From: Variovorax paradoxus | GTDB taxonomy: Bacteria; Pseudomonadota; Gammaproteobacteria; Burkholderiales; Burkholderiaceae_C | DNA length: 64,000 nucleotides | Direction of reading: 5' to 3' | Assembly (NCBI RefSeq): GCF_000834655.1 | Contig: NZ_JXQQ01000032.1 | Coordinates: 1-64,000, forward strand | Shown here: positions 42,339-51,383 of the stretch, in pieces | How positions within the stretch are numbered: position 1 is the first letter of the stretch | How the letters are laid out: every line of letters starts with the position of its first letter | Made by a program: the position numbers and the translations under genes | The notes under the pieces: model-generated | What the model was told of the DNA's origin: nothing | Database searches by the model: none | Seen by the model: the letters and a program-made list of their open reading frames with translations, nothing else

Positions 42339-43300
42339 GGTGTCAATGCTTCCTTGAGTGCGCGGGCCGCGTCGCTCTGCGCCTGCAGCGCCTCGGGCAA
42401 TGCGCGGCCCATCTTGATGAATTCGTGGATCACGCCGCGGTAGATCTCCAGGTCGACCTGCACGCCCGCGGCGCGCAGCTTGTCGGCGTAGGCGATGCCT
42501 TCGTCCACCACCGGATCGCATTCCGCAAGGCCGATCCACGCGGGCGCCACGCCGTCCACGTCGTCGGCCAGGAGCGGCGCAAAGCGCCAGTCGTCGCGAT
42601 CGGCCGGCGTGCGGACGTACTGGGCGAAGAAGAAATCGATCATCGCCTTCGTCAGCAGCGGGCCGTGCTCGAAGCGCTGGTGCGAGGCCGTGTCCTGGTG
42701 GGCCGTCATGCCGGGGTAGATCAGCAGTTGCAGCGCGAGCGGCAGGCCCGCATCGCGCGCGAGGATGGCGCACACCGCCGCCAGCGTGCCGCCCGCGCTG
42801 TCACCGCCCACCGCCAGGCGCGATATGTCGATGCCGATGCGCCCGCCCTCGTGCGCGAGGAACGCGAAGGCGTCCCACGCATCGTTGGAGGCGGTCGGGA
42901 ACTTGAACGCGGGCGCGAGGCGGTAGTCCACCGACACCACGGCGCACCCGCTCTGGTGGCTCAGCACGCGGCACAGCGTGTCGTGCGTTCGGATGTTGCC
43001 TACCGTGAAGCCGCCGCCGTGAAAGTACATCAGCGCCGGCAGCACGGCCGTCGAGGGCGCATACAGCCGCGCGGGAATCGCGTAGCCGTCGCGCGCGGGA
43101 ATGGTGAAGTCCTCGATGCGCGCCAGCTCGGGCTTGGGCACTTCGAGCACGCCGGCGCCCTTTTCATAGGAGGCCTTGGCCTCGGCGGGCGAAAGCTGGT
43201 CGAGCGTCGGGTGGCCGGCACGCGCCATGCGCTCGACCACGCTGGCCATCTTCGCCGTCAAGGGATGCTGGGGGGATGCTGTCGGAGGGTTGCTTGTCAT
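42335..43300 (-). CDS. Alpha/beta hydrolase, hormone-sensitive-lipase (HSL) family esterase
   Basis: This encodes 321 residues. HGGGFTVGN is the HSL oxyanion-hole motif, GGDSAGGTLAAV carries the nucleophilic serine, and GLAECDPVVDEG with GVIHEFIKM carry the aspartate and histidine. The enzyme should hydrolyse short acyl esters in the cytoplasm. It overlaps the thioesterase-GNAT gene start by 4 bp. Confidence 0.92.
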   Translation of the reverse strand: MTSNPPTASPQHPLTAKMASVVERMARAGHPTLDQLSPAEAKASYEKGAGVLEVPKPELARIEDFTIPARDGYAIPARLYAPSTAVLPALMYFHGGGFTVGNIRTHDTLCRVLSHQSGCAVVSVDYRLAPAFKFPTASNDAWDAFAFLAHEGGRIGIDISRLAVGGDSAGGTLAAVCAILARDAGLPLALQLLIYPGMTAHQDTASHQRFEHGPLLTKAMIDFFFAQYVRTPADRDDWRFAPLLADDVDGVAPAWIGLAECDPVVDEGIAYADKLRAAGVQVDLEIYRGVIHEFIKMGRALPEALQAQSDAARALKEALTP

Positions 43301-43459
43301 GCGCTTACTTGAATATCGCCGTCAGGTCGCCATCACGGTCCGGCCTGTCCGCCGTGTACCGGGCGCGACAGCGGCAAGGGTTTTGTTCATGGGCAAGATG
43401 GCCCCCTGTTGTTAGATTCGGATGGTCGGCAATCGTACTTCCCCCAGCGAACACGCCCC

Positions 43460-44596
43460 ATGGCACTCATCCAATACCTCACCCAGATCCAGTTCGAATT
43501 CGGCGCCATCAAGCTCCTGTCCAGCGAGTGCGCGCGCATCGGCATCAACCGCCCGCTGATCGTGACCGACGCGGGCGTCCGCGCGGCCGGCGTGCTGCAG
43601 AAGGCGCTCGACGCCATCGCAGACCTGGAGGTCTCGGTGTTCGACCAGACCCCCTCCAACCCCACCGAAGCGGCCGTGCGCGCGGCCGTCGAGCTCTACC
43701 GCAGCGGCCGCTGCGACGGCCTCATCGCCGTGGGCGGCGGCTCGGCCATCGACTGCGCGAAGGGCGTGGCCATCGCCGCCACCCACGAAGGCCCGCTCAA
43801 GACCTACGCCACCATCGAAGGCGGCTCGCCGAAGATCACCGAGCGCGTGGTGCCGCTGATCGCGGTGCCCACCACCAGCGGCACCGGCAGCGAAGTGGCG
43901 CGCGGCGCGATCGTCATCGTCGACGATCACCGCAAGCTCGGCTTCCACAGCTGGTTCCTGATGCCCAAGGCCGCGATCTGCGACCCCGAGCTCACGCTGG
44001 GCCTGCCGCCCAAGCTCACGGCCGCCACAGGCATGGACGCGATCGCGCACTGCATGGAGACGTTCATGTCGGCCGCGTTCAATCCGCCGGCCGACGGCAT
44101 CGGCCTCGACGGCCTGGAGCGCGCATGGCTGCACATCGAGCGCGCAACGAAGGACGGCAGCGACCGCGAGGCGCGCCTGAACCTCATGAGCGCATCGATG
44201 CAGGGCGCCATGGCGTTCCAGAAGGGCCTGGGCTGCGTGCATTCGCTCAGCCACAGCCTGGGCGGCGTCGATCCGCGCCTGCACCACGGCACGCTCAACG
44301 CCCTCTTCCTGCCCGCGGTGATCCACTTCAACGCGGGCGCCGAGTCGGTGCAGAAAGACCGGCGCCTGCAGCGCATGGCGCAGGCCATGCACCTGGATTC
44401 GGCCGGCGATCTCGGCGATGCGATCCGCGACATGAGCGCGCGCCTGGGCTTGCCCAAGGGCCTGGCCGAAGTCGGCGTCACGTCGGCGCTGTTCGAGAAG
44501 ATCATCGACGGCGCCATGGCCGACCACTGCCACAAGACCAATCCGCGCCTGGCCACGCGCGACGACTACAAGGCGATGCTCGAAGCCTCGATGTAA
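43460..44596 (+). CDS. Iron-containing (group III) alcohol dehydrogenase
   Basis: This encodes 378 residues. GGGSAIDCAKG binds NAD(P), PTTSGTGSEVARGAIV follows, and the metal ligands are in DAIAHCMETF, HSLSHSLGG and HHGTLNAL. It is a type III (Fe/Zn) dehydrogenase; substrates range from short alcohols to hydroxy acids. The upstream gene is divergent. Two copies of GGTGGCTGTA in tandem (44611-44630) and a weak GGGGC/GCCCC hairpin lie just after the stop. Confidence 0.9.
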   Translation: MALIQYLTQIQFEFGAIKLLSSECARIGINRPLIVTDAGVRAAGVLQKALDAIADLEVSVFDQTPSNPTEAAVRAAVELYRSGRCDGLIAVGGGSAIDCAKGVAIAATHEGPLKTYATIEGGSPKITERVVPLIAVPTTSGTGSEVARGAIVIVDDHRKLGFHSWFLMPKAAICDPELTLGLPPKLTAATGMDAIAHCMETFMSAAFNPPADGIGLDGLERAWLHIERATKDGSDREARLNLMSASMQGAMAFQKGLGCVHSLSHSLGGVDPRLHHGTLNALFLPAVIHFNAGAESVQKDRRLQRMAQAMHLDSAGDLGDAIRDMSARLGLPKGLAEVGVTSALFEKIIDGAMADHCHKTNPRLATRDDYKAMLEASM

Positions 44597-44695
44597 GGCG
44601 CAGGTGGTTAGGTGGCTGTAGGTGGCTGTAGATGGGGCCCTGAAAGCCCCGCGCCACAGAGGGCGACGGCCTCGCACGTCATGCATGTGACATAA

Positions 44696-44760
44696 GGAAT
44701 TTCTAGACTGTCCTTCGAAGGCTTCGCATCCGCAGAAGCCCCAAGGGACAGGGAAATTCC
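44696..44760 (+). promoter_or_regulatory. Long hairpin covering the vgrG ribosome binding site
   Basis: Three paired blocks form one stem: GGAATTTC (44696-44703) with GAAATTCC (44753-44760), CTGTCCTT (44708-44715) with AAGGGACAG (44743-44751, one bulged base), and GGCTTC (44720-44725) with GAAGCC (44735-44740) around a 9-nt loop. The stem ends 2 bp before the vgrG ATG. The Shine-Dalgarno (AAGGGACAGGG) is in the 3' arm. Translation would be blocked until the hairpin opens, if transcription starts upstream of 44696. Confidence 0.7.
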
Positions 44761-44762
44761 GA

Positions 44763-47105
44763 ATGCCACGTACCGTGCAGGTTCACACCGTGCTCAGCGC
44801 CGAGCAGCTGAAGTTCCGCGCGATGCGGGGACGGGAAGGCCTCTCGCAGCTGTTCGAGTTCGAGGTCGACATGGTCAGCCCGAGCTTCAGCCTGGACCTC
44901 AAGACGCTGCTGGGCACCTCGCTCACGATCGAGCTGCAGGACGGCGGCGCGCCGCGCTTTCTCAACGGCACCGTGGTGCGCTTCGAGCTCGTGGGCCGCG
45001 CCAACGAAACCGGCCGCCACTACATCTACCGCGCGCTGGTGCAGCCCTGGCTCTGGTACCTCACGCGCACCACCGACAGCCGCATCTTCCAGAACAAGAG
45101 CGTGCCCGAGGTGCTCGACGACGTGCTGGGCAAATACGGCTTCCAGTTCGAGAAGCGCCTCACCGGCAGCTACCGCGCCTGGGAATACTGCGTGCAGTAC
45201 CAGGAGAGCGACTTCGCTTTCGTGAGCCGCCTCATGGAGCACGAAGGCATCGCCTACCACTTCGAGCACAGCAACGGCTCGCACCTCCTGGTGCTGGCCG
45301 ACGACACCGGCGGCTACGGCACCCTGCCGGGCTACGCGAGCATTCCCTACCGGCCGCGCGACCGCGTGGTCAACGCGATGGAGCCGTGCATCGACCGCTG
45401 GCGCATCGCCGAGCAGATCACCTCGGGCCGCGTGATGCTGGACGACTTCGATTTCAGGAAGTCGCGCGCCTCGCTGCAGAGCGTGCAGCAAGACCCCAAG
45501 CCGCACGAGCACTCGACCTACGAAGTCTATGAATGGCTCGGCGGCTACAGCGAGCACAGCCAGGGCGATGCCTATGCCAAGGTCCGCCTGCAGGAGCTGC
45601 AGTGCGCGCACGAGCTGGCCGCGGGCCACACCAACGTGGTGGGCATGGCGCCGGGCTACCTGTTCCAGATGACGCACTGCCCGCGCGAGGCCGACAACCG
45701 CGAGTATCTGGTCACCGAAACGCGCTACGACCTGCAGGAGCCCGAGTACTCCACCGGCGGCAGCGCCGAGTCGGTGTGCGAGTTCGACTTCACCGTGCTG
45801 CCCTCCACCGTGGCCTACCGCCCCGCGCGCAACACGCCCAAGCCGCGCACCAACGGCCCGCAGACCGCCACCGTCGTCGGGCCCGAGGAGATCTGGACCG
45901 ACCGCTTCGGCCGCGTGAAGCTGCAGTTCCGCTGGGACCGCTACGGCCAGTCCGACGAGAACAGCTCCTGCTGGGTGCGCGTGTCCAGCAGCTGGGCCGG
46001 CGCCAACTACGGCACCATGCACATGCCGCGCGTGGGCCAGGAAGTGATCGTCGATTTCATCGGCGGCGAGCCCGACCGCCCCATCATCACCGGCCGCGTC
46101 TACAACAACGACCAGATGCCGCCTTGGGAGCTGCCCGCCAACGCCACGGCCAGCGGCATCCTCACGCGCTCTAGCACCGGCGGCGCGGCCAACCAGGCCA
46201 ACATGCTGCGCTTCGAGGACCGAACCGGCGCCGAGCAGATCCTGCTGCATGCCGAGCGCAACCTCGACGTGGAGGTCGAGGCCGACGAGACCCACACCAC
46301 CGACGGCACCCGCACCACCCTCGTCAAGGGCCACGAGTCGGCCACCTACCAGAGCGGCGAGACGCGCGACATCACCGCCGGCGCCAAGGAAACCATCACC
46401 GGCGGCGACACCCGCAGCGTGACCGGCGGCTTCGGCGAAACCATCACCGGCGGCGTGACGCAGACGATCTCGGGCGGCAAGACGCGCACCCTGAGCGGCG
46501 GGCTGAACGACACCATCACCGGCGGCGTGAGGCTGTCGATCACAGGCGGCTTCAACGGGACCATCAACGGCCAGGAAATCCGCTTCGTGAGCGCGGGCCG
46601 GCAGGACACGATCAACACCTCCAACACGGTGCAGGTCAACGGCCCGTCCACCACCAACGTCACCGGTCCCACGGTCCACACCTCGCCGGACGTGACCTTC
46701 AACACCACGAACCACATCCACAACACGACACAGCACGTCATCAACACGACGGTCTACAACACCACGTCGAACACCTACAACAACCTGACGAACAACTACA
46801 CCAACAACTCCACCACCTATACGAACAACTACGCCAAGAGCAGCGACTGGCGGCTGGCGCGTTCGGGCGGCGTGGGGTTCCGTTTCGGTGCCGTGGGCGC
46901 ATCGCTCGACTTCTGGGGCGTGCGCCAGCAGTTCTACGGCATCAATTCGCAGTACGCGATCCTCAAGGTGGACTTCCTGAGCTTCAAGATCGCGAACAAG
47001 GGCGTGGACATCACGACCCAGGCGGTCGAGGCCGGCAGGGCCGCGCTGCGCTTCCTCGCGGATGGCCTGGCCGCCTACGGGCGCGCCATGACCATCTACA
47101 TGTGA
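44763..47105 (+). CDS. vgrG: Type VI secretion tip protein VgrG
   Basis: This encodes 780 residues. The N-terminal gp27-like region begins VQVHTVLSAEQLKFRAMRGREGLSQLFEFEV, with SDFAFVSRLMEHEGIAYHFEH near residue 150. The gp5-like OB and needle part contains RFGRVKLQFRWDRYGQ (about 380), RVGQEVIVDFIGGEPDRPIITGRVYN and YNNDQMPPW. Residues 535-620 are short repeats (ETITGG, SVTGG, TLSGG) of the beta-helix. Residues about 640-697 are extremely Asn/Thr-rich, and the last 80 are unrelated to known toxin domains. VgrG tips the puncturing device of the type VI system. It starts an island of co-translated genes and has a hairpin over its ribosome binding site. Confidence 0.95.
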   Translation: MPRTVQVHTVLSAEQLKFRAMRGREGLSQLFEFEVDMVSPSFSLDLKTLLGTSLTIELQDGGAPRFLNGTVVRFELVGRANETGRHYIYRALVQPWLWYLTRTTDSRIFQNKSVPEVLDDVLGKYGFQFEKRLTGSYRAWEYCVQYQESDFAFVSRLMEHEGIAYHFEHSNGSHLLVLADDTGGYGTLPGYASIPYRPRDRVVNAMEPCIDRWRIAEQITSGRVMLDDFDFRKSRASLQSVQQDPKPHEHSTYEVYEWLGGYSEHSQGDAYAKVRLQELQCAHELAAGHTNVVGMAPGYLFQMTHCPREADNREYLVTETRYDLQEPEYSTGGSAESVCEFDFTVLPSTVAYRPARNTPKPRTNGPQTATVVGPEEIWTDRFGRVKLQFRWDRYGQSDENSSCWVRVSSSWAGANYGTMHMPRVGQEVIVDFIGGEPDRPIITGRVYNNDQMPPWELPANATASGILTRSSTGGAANQANMLRFEDRTGAEQILLHAERNLDVEVEADETHTTDGTRTTLVKGHESATYQSGETRDITAGAKETITGGDTRSVTGGFGETITGGVTQTISGGKTRTLSGGLNDTITGGVRLSITGGFNGTINGQEIRFVSAGRQDTINTSNTVQVNGPSTTNVTGPTVHTSPDVTFNTTNHIHNTTQHVINTTVYNTTSNTYNNLTNNYTNNSTTYTNNYAKSSDWRLARSGGVGFRFGAVGASLDFWGVRQQFYGINSQYAILKVDFLSFKIANKGVDITTQAVEAGRAALRFLADGLAAYGRAMTIYM

Positions 47106-47551
47106 AGGACGCGATGCCTGGCTGGGAAACGGCGCTCTGGGTGGTCTTCGCGGTCGTGATGACGGCGGTTGTGGCCTTCTCGATCGGCGCGGTGGGCTAC
47201 ATGCGCCGCGAGAACCGGCTCTACGGCGCCGAGCAGAAACTGTGGGACACGCTCGCGCGCACGGGCCAGCCGGCCGACGGCGTGCTGCGCGGCCTGCGCA
47301 TGCACCCGGGCAACATGACGCGCGGCGGCTCGCGCGGGCAGACCGTGTGCGCCGTGGTGCTCGAGGTGGACTATGCCGACGCCGCGGGCACCTCGCGCAG
47401 CGCGTCGATCCCGACCTTCATCGAGGAGGCGCTGCTGCCCCGGTTCCAGGAGCCGCACAAGATCGTCCACCTGCGCTACGACCCGCGCAACGCCGCGTCG
47501 GTCGCGATCGACCGCGAGCGCACGCCGCTGGAGCTGGCACGTGCGTCCTGA
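47102..47551 (+). CDS. Small membrane protein (DUF3592-like)
   Basis: This encodes 149 residues from GTG 47102, which overlaps the vgrG stop, or 145 from ATG 47114. One membrane span (ALWVVFAVVMTAVVAFSIGAVGYM) precedes a soluble part with VLEVDYADAAGTSRSASIP and HKIVHLRYDPRNAASVAI, resembling DUF3592 proteins. Its job in the island is unknown. Confidence 0.8.
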   Translation: MKDAMPGWETALWVVFAVVMTAVVAFSIGAVGYMRRENRLYGAEQKLWDTLARTGQPADGVLRGLRMHPGNMTRGGSRGQTVCAVVLEVDYADAAGTSRSASIPTFIEEALLPRFQEPHKIVHLRYDPRNAASVAIDRERTPLELARAS

Positions 47552-47581
47552 ACGCCTTGAGGCGCCCCGAAGCCCGCGCCC

Positions 47582-50215
47582 ATGAAGACCGTCAAACCGC
47601 TGCGGCTGAGCGTTCTTACCCGGCCGTTCCTGCGCGGGGGCGCGCAACGCCTGGCCGTGACCACGCTGTGCATGGTGTCGATGGACGACACGCCCGTCCT
47701 CACGCCCGAACCCGATTTCTGGAAGCTGCTGTCCGAAGAGCTCGGCCCGGCCACCGCCATCGACATGGGCCTGCCGAAAGCCCGCGCCGAAATGCTGGCC
47801 ACGGGCTTCGCCCACACCGCGCACCAGGCCGAGAAATCGATGTGCGGCGTGCGCCTGCAGTTGGGCGGCCTGTCCAAGGACCTCGCGGTCTTCGGCGACC
47901 GGTACTGGGTCGGCGGCCGCGCGACCGCGCCCCACCCCTTCGAGGCCCTGCGCGTGGACTGGACGCGCGCCTACGGCGGCCCGGGCTTCGCCGACAACCC
48001 GCTGGGCCGCGGGCATGGCTTCGAGCAGGTCAACGGCCACGAAGTGCAGCGCCTGCCGAACGTCGAGGACCCGGCGCGCCGCGTGCGCCGCCCCGAAGAC
48101 CAGCCCGAGCCCGCCGGCTTCGGTCCGCTGGACATCGCCTGGCCGCGGCGCATGCGCCTGATCGGCACGCAGTACGACGAGCACTGGCGCAATCACCTCT
48201 TTCCCGGTTTCGCCCGGGACATGGACTGGCAGCTTTTCAACGCCGCACCGCCCGACCAGCGCTTCGCCGACGCGGCCGAGATCGCGCCAGGCACGCCCTA
48301 TGCGGTGTGGAACATGCACCCTGGCGTCGCGATCCAGCGGGGCCGCCTGCCCGACTGGCGCGCCCTCGCCTTCGTCGTGCGGCGCGGCGCGCCCGAGCCG
48401 CTGGAGGAAGTCGCCCAGCGCCTGACCACCGCGTGGTTCTTCCCGCACCTCGAACGCATCGCGCTGGTCTTTCACGGCGAGACCGCCATCGCGCAGGACG
48501 ACGCGAGCGACGTCACCCACGTGATGCCCGCGATCGAGCAAGCCGGCGCACCGCGCGGCATCGCGCACTACGCGACCGTGCTGCGCCAGCGCTGCGACCC
48601 GGACACGGGCGCGCTCTACATGTTTCGCGACGACGAGCTCGTGCCCGCCGCGGCCATCGGCCCCTGGCTCGACCAGCCCGAGGCCGTCGAATCGGCACTC
48701 ACGCGCAACATGCGCGAGCGCGGCAACCAGGCGCGCGAGGAACTCAAGCAACTGGCGCTGGACGCCGGCCACAAGGCGCGCCATTTCCGCGAGCGCCCCC
48801 TGCCCGCGCCGTTCCGGCGCATGCCCACGCTGCACGAGCTGCCCGAGTTCGTCGCCCAGGCCGACGCCTACGCCCGCGCGCAACGCGAGAAGGGCGCCGT
48901 CGAGCGCGAGCGCCTGCAGCGCGAGGCCGATGCCAACGCCAAGGAGTCGATGAAGGTCGGCTTCGACACCGGCAAGCTGGTGCGCGAATACGACCGCACC
49001 GAGGTCAAGGGCCCGCCGCGCGTGGACGGCGCAGCGGTGATGCGCGGCTTCACCGGCATCGCCGCCGCCACCGGCACCGCGCCCCTGCCGCCCGCCCAGG
49101 TCGAGACCATGCGCAAGACCATGGAAGCCGGCGAGCGCGGCCTGGTCGCGCTGTATCGCGGCACGGCGCAGCATCAGTCGCCGATCGATCCGCTGCCCGA
49201 GGAGCGCCTGCGCGCGCTGCGCGACCGTGCGAGCGCGGTGCTCGCCGGCAACCGCGATTTCACCGGCATGGACCTGACCGGCGCCGACCTGCGCGGCCTG
49301 GACCTGCGCGGCGCCTGCTTTCGGCGTGCGCTGCTCGAGAGCGCCGACCTGCGCGGCGTGGTTTGCGACGGCGCGGACTTCAGCGAGGCCGTGCTGGTGC
49401 GCGCCCAGCTCACGGGCGCGCGCCTGCACCGCGCGGTGCTGCGCGAGACCAACCTGGGCGCCATCGCCTGCGAGCGGGTCGATTTCTCGCAGGCCGACCT
49501 GGAGGGCCTGAAGCTCGAGAAGGCGCGGCTTTCGGGCTGCAGCTTCGAAGGTGCGCGCCTGGATCACCTGCAGGCGCTCGACTCGCACCTGCGCCACTGC
49601 AACTTCGACGACGCCGCCTTCGGCTACGCCGGCTTCCTGTCGGATGCGCGCATCGAGGACTGCAGCTTCCGTCGCGCGCGCCTCTACAAGACCGCCTTCC
49701 TCACCTGCCGCGTCGCGCGGCTGGACTTCACGGGCGCGAGCTTCGAGGCCTGCGCCTGGACCCACGTCGTCTGCGACGACGGCATGGTGTTCGCGGCCGC
49801 GCTGCTGCGCACCACCTGCTTCGCCGGGAACACCAGCCTGCGCAACGCGAACTTCGAGGGCGCGACGCTCGTGCAGTGCAGCCTGCGCGAGGTTCCCATG
49901 GAAGGCGCGCGCCTGGCCCGCGCCACGCTGGACACCTGCGATTTCTCGGCTTGCAACCTGAGCGCGGCCGACCTCACCGACGTGCAGGCGCCCGAGAGCC
50001 TTTTCATCCGCGCCGACCTGAGCCGCGCCTCGCTGCGGGGCGCCAACCTGATGACCGCCAATTTCAACAAGGCCCTGCTGCCGTCGGCCGACCTGCGCGA
50101 GGCCAACCTGTTTCGCGCCGACATGTCGCAGATCCGCATCGACCATGTCACCCACACCCAGGGCGCCTACATCGAACAGACCAAGACCGTGCCCGCGCCA
50201 CGCCCTGCGCCATGA
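47582..50215 (+). CDS. DUF2169 domain protein with pentapeptide-repeat C-terminal half
   Basis: This encodes 877 residues. Residues about 1-300 are DUF2169 (MKTVKPLRLSVLTRPFL, DRYWVGG, FTRAYGGPGFADNPLG-like DWTRAYGG, NVEDP, RMRLIGTQYDEHW, FPGFARDMDW). Residues about 390-470 are charged and helical. From about 555 on it is a right-handed quadrilateral beta-helix of pentapeptide repeats (LTGADLRGLDLRGACFRRAL, FSEAVLVRAQLTGARL). DUF2169 proteins accompany VgrG and act as adaptors or chaperones for cargo. No enzymatic toxin domain is seen. A 12-codon ORF overlaps its stop. Confidence 0.9.
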   Translation: MKTVKPLRLSVLTRPFLRGGAQRLAVTTLCMVSMDDTPVLTPEPDFWKLLSEELGPATAIDMGLPKARAEMLATGFAHTAHQAEKSMCGVRLQLGGLSKDLAVFGDRYWVGGRATAPHPFEALRVDWTRAYGGPGFADNPLGRGHGFEQVNGHEVQRLPNVEDPARRVRRPEDQPEPAGFGPLDIAWPRRMRLIGTQYDEHWRNHLFPGFARDMDWQLFNAAPPDQRFADAAEIAPGTPYAVWNMHPGVAIQRGRLPDWRALAFVVRRGAPEPLEEVAQRLTTAWFFPHLERIALVFHGETAIAQDDASDVTHVMPAIEQAGAPRGIAHYATVLRQRCDPDTGALYMFRDDELVPAAAIGPWLDQPEAVESALTRNMRERGNQAREELKQLALDAGHKARHFRERPLPAPFRRMPTLHELPEFVAQADAYARAQREKGAVERERLQREADANAKESMKVGFDTGKLVREYDRTEVKGPPRVDGAAVMRGFTGIAAATGTAPLPPAQVETMRKTMEAGERGLVALYRGTAQHQSPIDPLPEERLRALRDRASAVLAGNRDFTGMDLTGADLRGLDLRGACFRRALLESADLRGVVCDGADFSEAVLVRAQLTGARLHRAVLRETNLGAIACERVDFSQADLEGLKLEKARLSGCSFEGARLDHLQALDSHLRHCNFDDAAFGYAGFLSDARIEDCSFRRARLYKTAFLTCRVARLDFTGASFEACAWTHVVCDDGMVFAAALLRTTCFAGNTSLRNANFEGATLVQCSLREVPMEGARLARATLDTCDFSACNLSAADLTDVQAPESLFIRADLSRASLRGANLMTANFNKALLPSADLREANLFRADMSQIRIDHVTHTQGAYIEQTKTVPAPRPAP

Positions 50216-50250
50216 GCACCGCAGCCGAACGCGCAGGCAAAGCCCGATGA
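50212..50250 (+). CDS. 12-codon coupling minicistron
   Basis: ATGAGCACCGCAGCC begins at 50212 and reads MSTAAERAGKAR, then TGA at 50248-50250. Its ATG overlaps the stop of the DUF2169 gene (ATGA), and its TGA overlaps the ATG of the next pentapeptide gene (ATGA). It may relay ribosomes between the two genes rather than make a useful peptide. It is seen in the sequence; translation is not shown. Confidence 0.55.
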   Translation: MSTAAERAGKAR

Positions 50251-51383
50251 CCCCGCAGGAGCTGGTGACCCGCATCCGCAGCGGCGTTCGCATGGAGGGC
50301 GAGGACTTCAGCGGCATGGCGCTGGACGGCCTGGACCTGTCGGGGGGCCTGTTCAGCGAATGCCGGTTCGCCCAGGCCTCGCTCGCCGGCAGCCGGCTGG
50401 ACGACTCGGTGTTCGAGCGCTGCGATTTCCAGGGCGCGACGCTGGCGTCGGCGCGGCTGGACGGCGTGTCCCTCCTTCGCTGCGGCCTGCGAGGGATCGA
50501 CGCCACCGCCAGCCACTGGCCCCGCACGGTCGTGAGCCACTGCGACCTGCGCGAGATGCGCTGCGCCGACGCGCAACTGACGGAAGCGGTCTTGTACGAC
50601 TGCGAGCTGCACGGCGCCAGGTTCGAGCGCGCCATCTTCCTCAAGTCGATCTTCAACGACAGCCGGATGGGCGACGCGGACATGCGCGATGCCTCGCTGA
50701 CGAGCACGGTGTTCTATCGCTGCGACCTGCGCGAGGTGGTCTTCCAGGGCGCGCGCTTCCACAACGCCGTGCTGTCCGAGGCCGACCTGCGCGGCCAGTC
50801 GTTCGCGGGCCAGAGCTTCGCGCTGTGCCAGTTCACCGATGCGCGCATGTCGGGCTGCAACTTCGAGGACGCGCAGTTGGCCCAATGCAACTTCAAGGGC
50901 GCGGCGCTCGACGGCGCCCGCATGGCGCGCGCAGCGGCGCCGCAGACGCTGTTCGTCGAGGCGGACCTGCGCGGCGCGGACCTGCGCGACGCGGTGCTCG
51001 ACCAGTCGCTGTGGGCCGATGCCCGGCTCGCGGGCGCCGACCTCTCGGGCGCCAGCCTCGCGCAGGCCGTGTTCCACCGCGCGCGCTGCGAGAACGCGAG
51101 CTTCGCGCGCACGCGCCTGGCCTACGCCGACTTCTCCTATGCCGACCTGCGCGGCGCCAATTTCGAGAAGGCCACCTTCCTGCGTACGCAGATGCACCGC
51201 GCCGAGCTTGCGGACTCGCGATGGAGCGACCGCATCGGCGTGCTCGACAACGACCCCGAACTCCACGAGGCCGAACGCGTGGCGCGCCAGCGGCCGACCC
51301 GCGCGATGCGGCTGGACCGCGACATTCACGGCCGCCTGCATCCGGTGGACCGCTTCCCCTCCGACGCGAAGGACGACGCATGA
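50247..51383 (+). CDS. Pentapeptide-repeat protein
   Basis: This encodes 378 residues, almost all pentapeptide repeats of the A(D/N)LXX type (FSGMALDGLDLSGGLF, SECRFAQASLAGSRL, LRGADLRDAVLDQSL, LSGASLAQAVF), which fold as a four-sided beta-helix. Start 50247 is favoured by coupling to the minicistron. It resembles the C-terminal half of the DUF2169 protein before it, so the island carries two pentapeptide modules. It may be a structural or delivered spike partner; no toxin is apparent. Confidence 0.88.
   Translation: MTPQELVTRIRSGVRMEGEDFSGMALDGLDLSGGLFSECRFAQASLAGSRLDDSVFERCDFQGATLASARLDGVSLLRCGLRGIDATASHWPRTVVSHCDLREMRCADAQLTEAVLYDCELHGARFERAIFLKSIFNDSRMGDADMRDASLTSTVFYRCDLREVVFQGARFHNAVLSEADLRGQSFAGQSFALCQFTDARMSGCNFEDAQLAQCNFKGAALDGARMARAAAPQTLFVEADLRGADLRDAVLDQSLWADARLAGADLSGASLAQAVFHRARCENASFARTRLAYADFSYADLRGANFEKATFLRTQMHRAELADSRWSDRIGVLDNDPELHEAERVARQRPTRAMRLDRDIHGRLHPVDRFPSDAKDDA

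Noticed and set aside
44603..44630. GGTGGCTGTA tandem repeat after the alcohol dehydrogenase gene
   Set aside because: Only two exact units and one partial; no plausible role beyond chance or minor slippage.
47096..50707. 1203-residue minus-strand open frame
   Set aside because: It lies antisense to the small membrane protein and DUF2169-pentapeptide genes, is an artefact of high GC, and its translation is low in hydrophobic order and rich in Arg/Ala/His with no motif.
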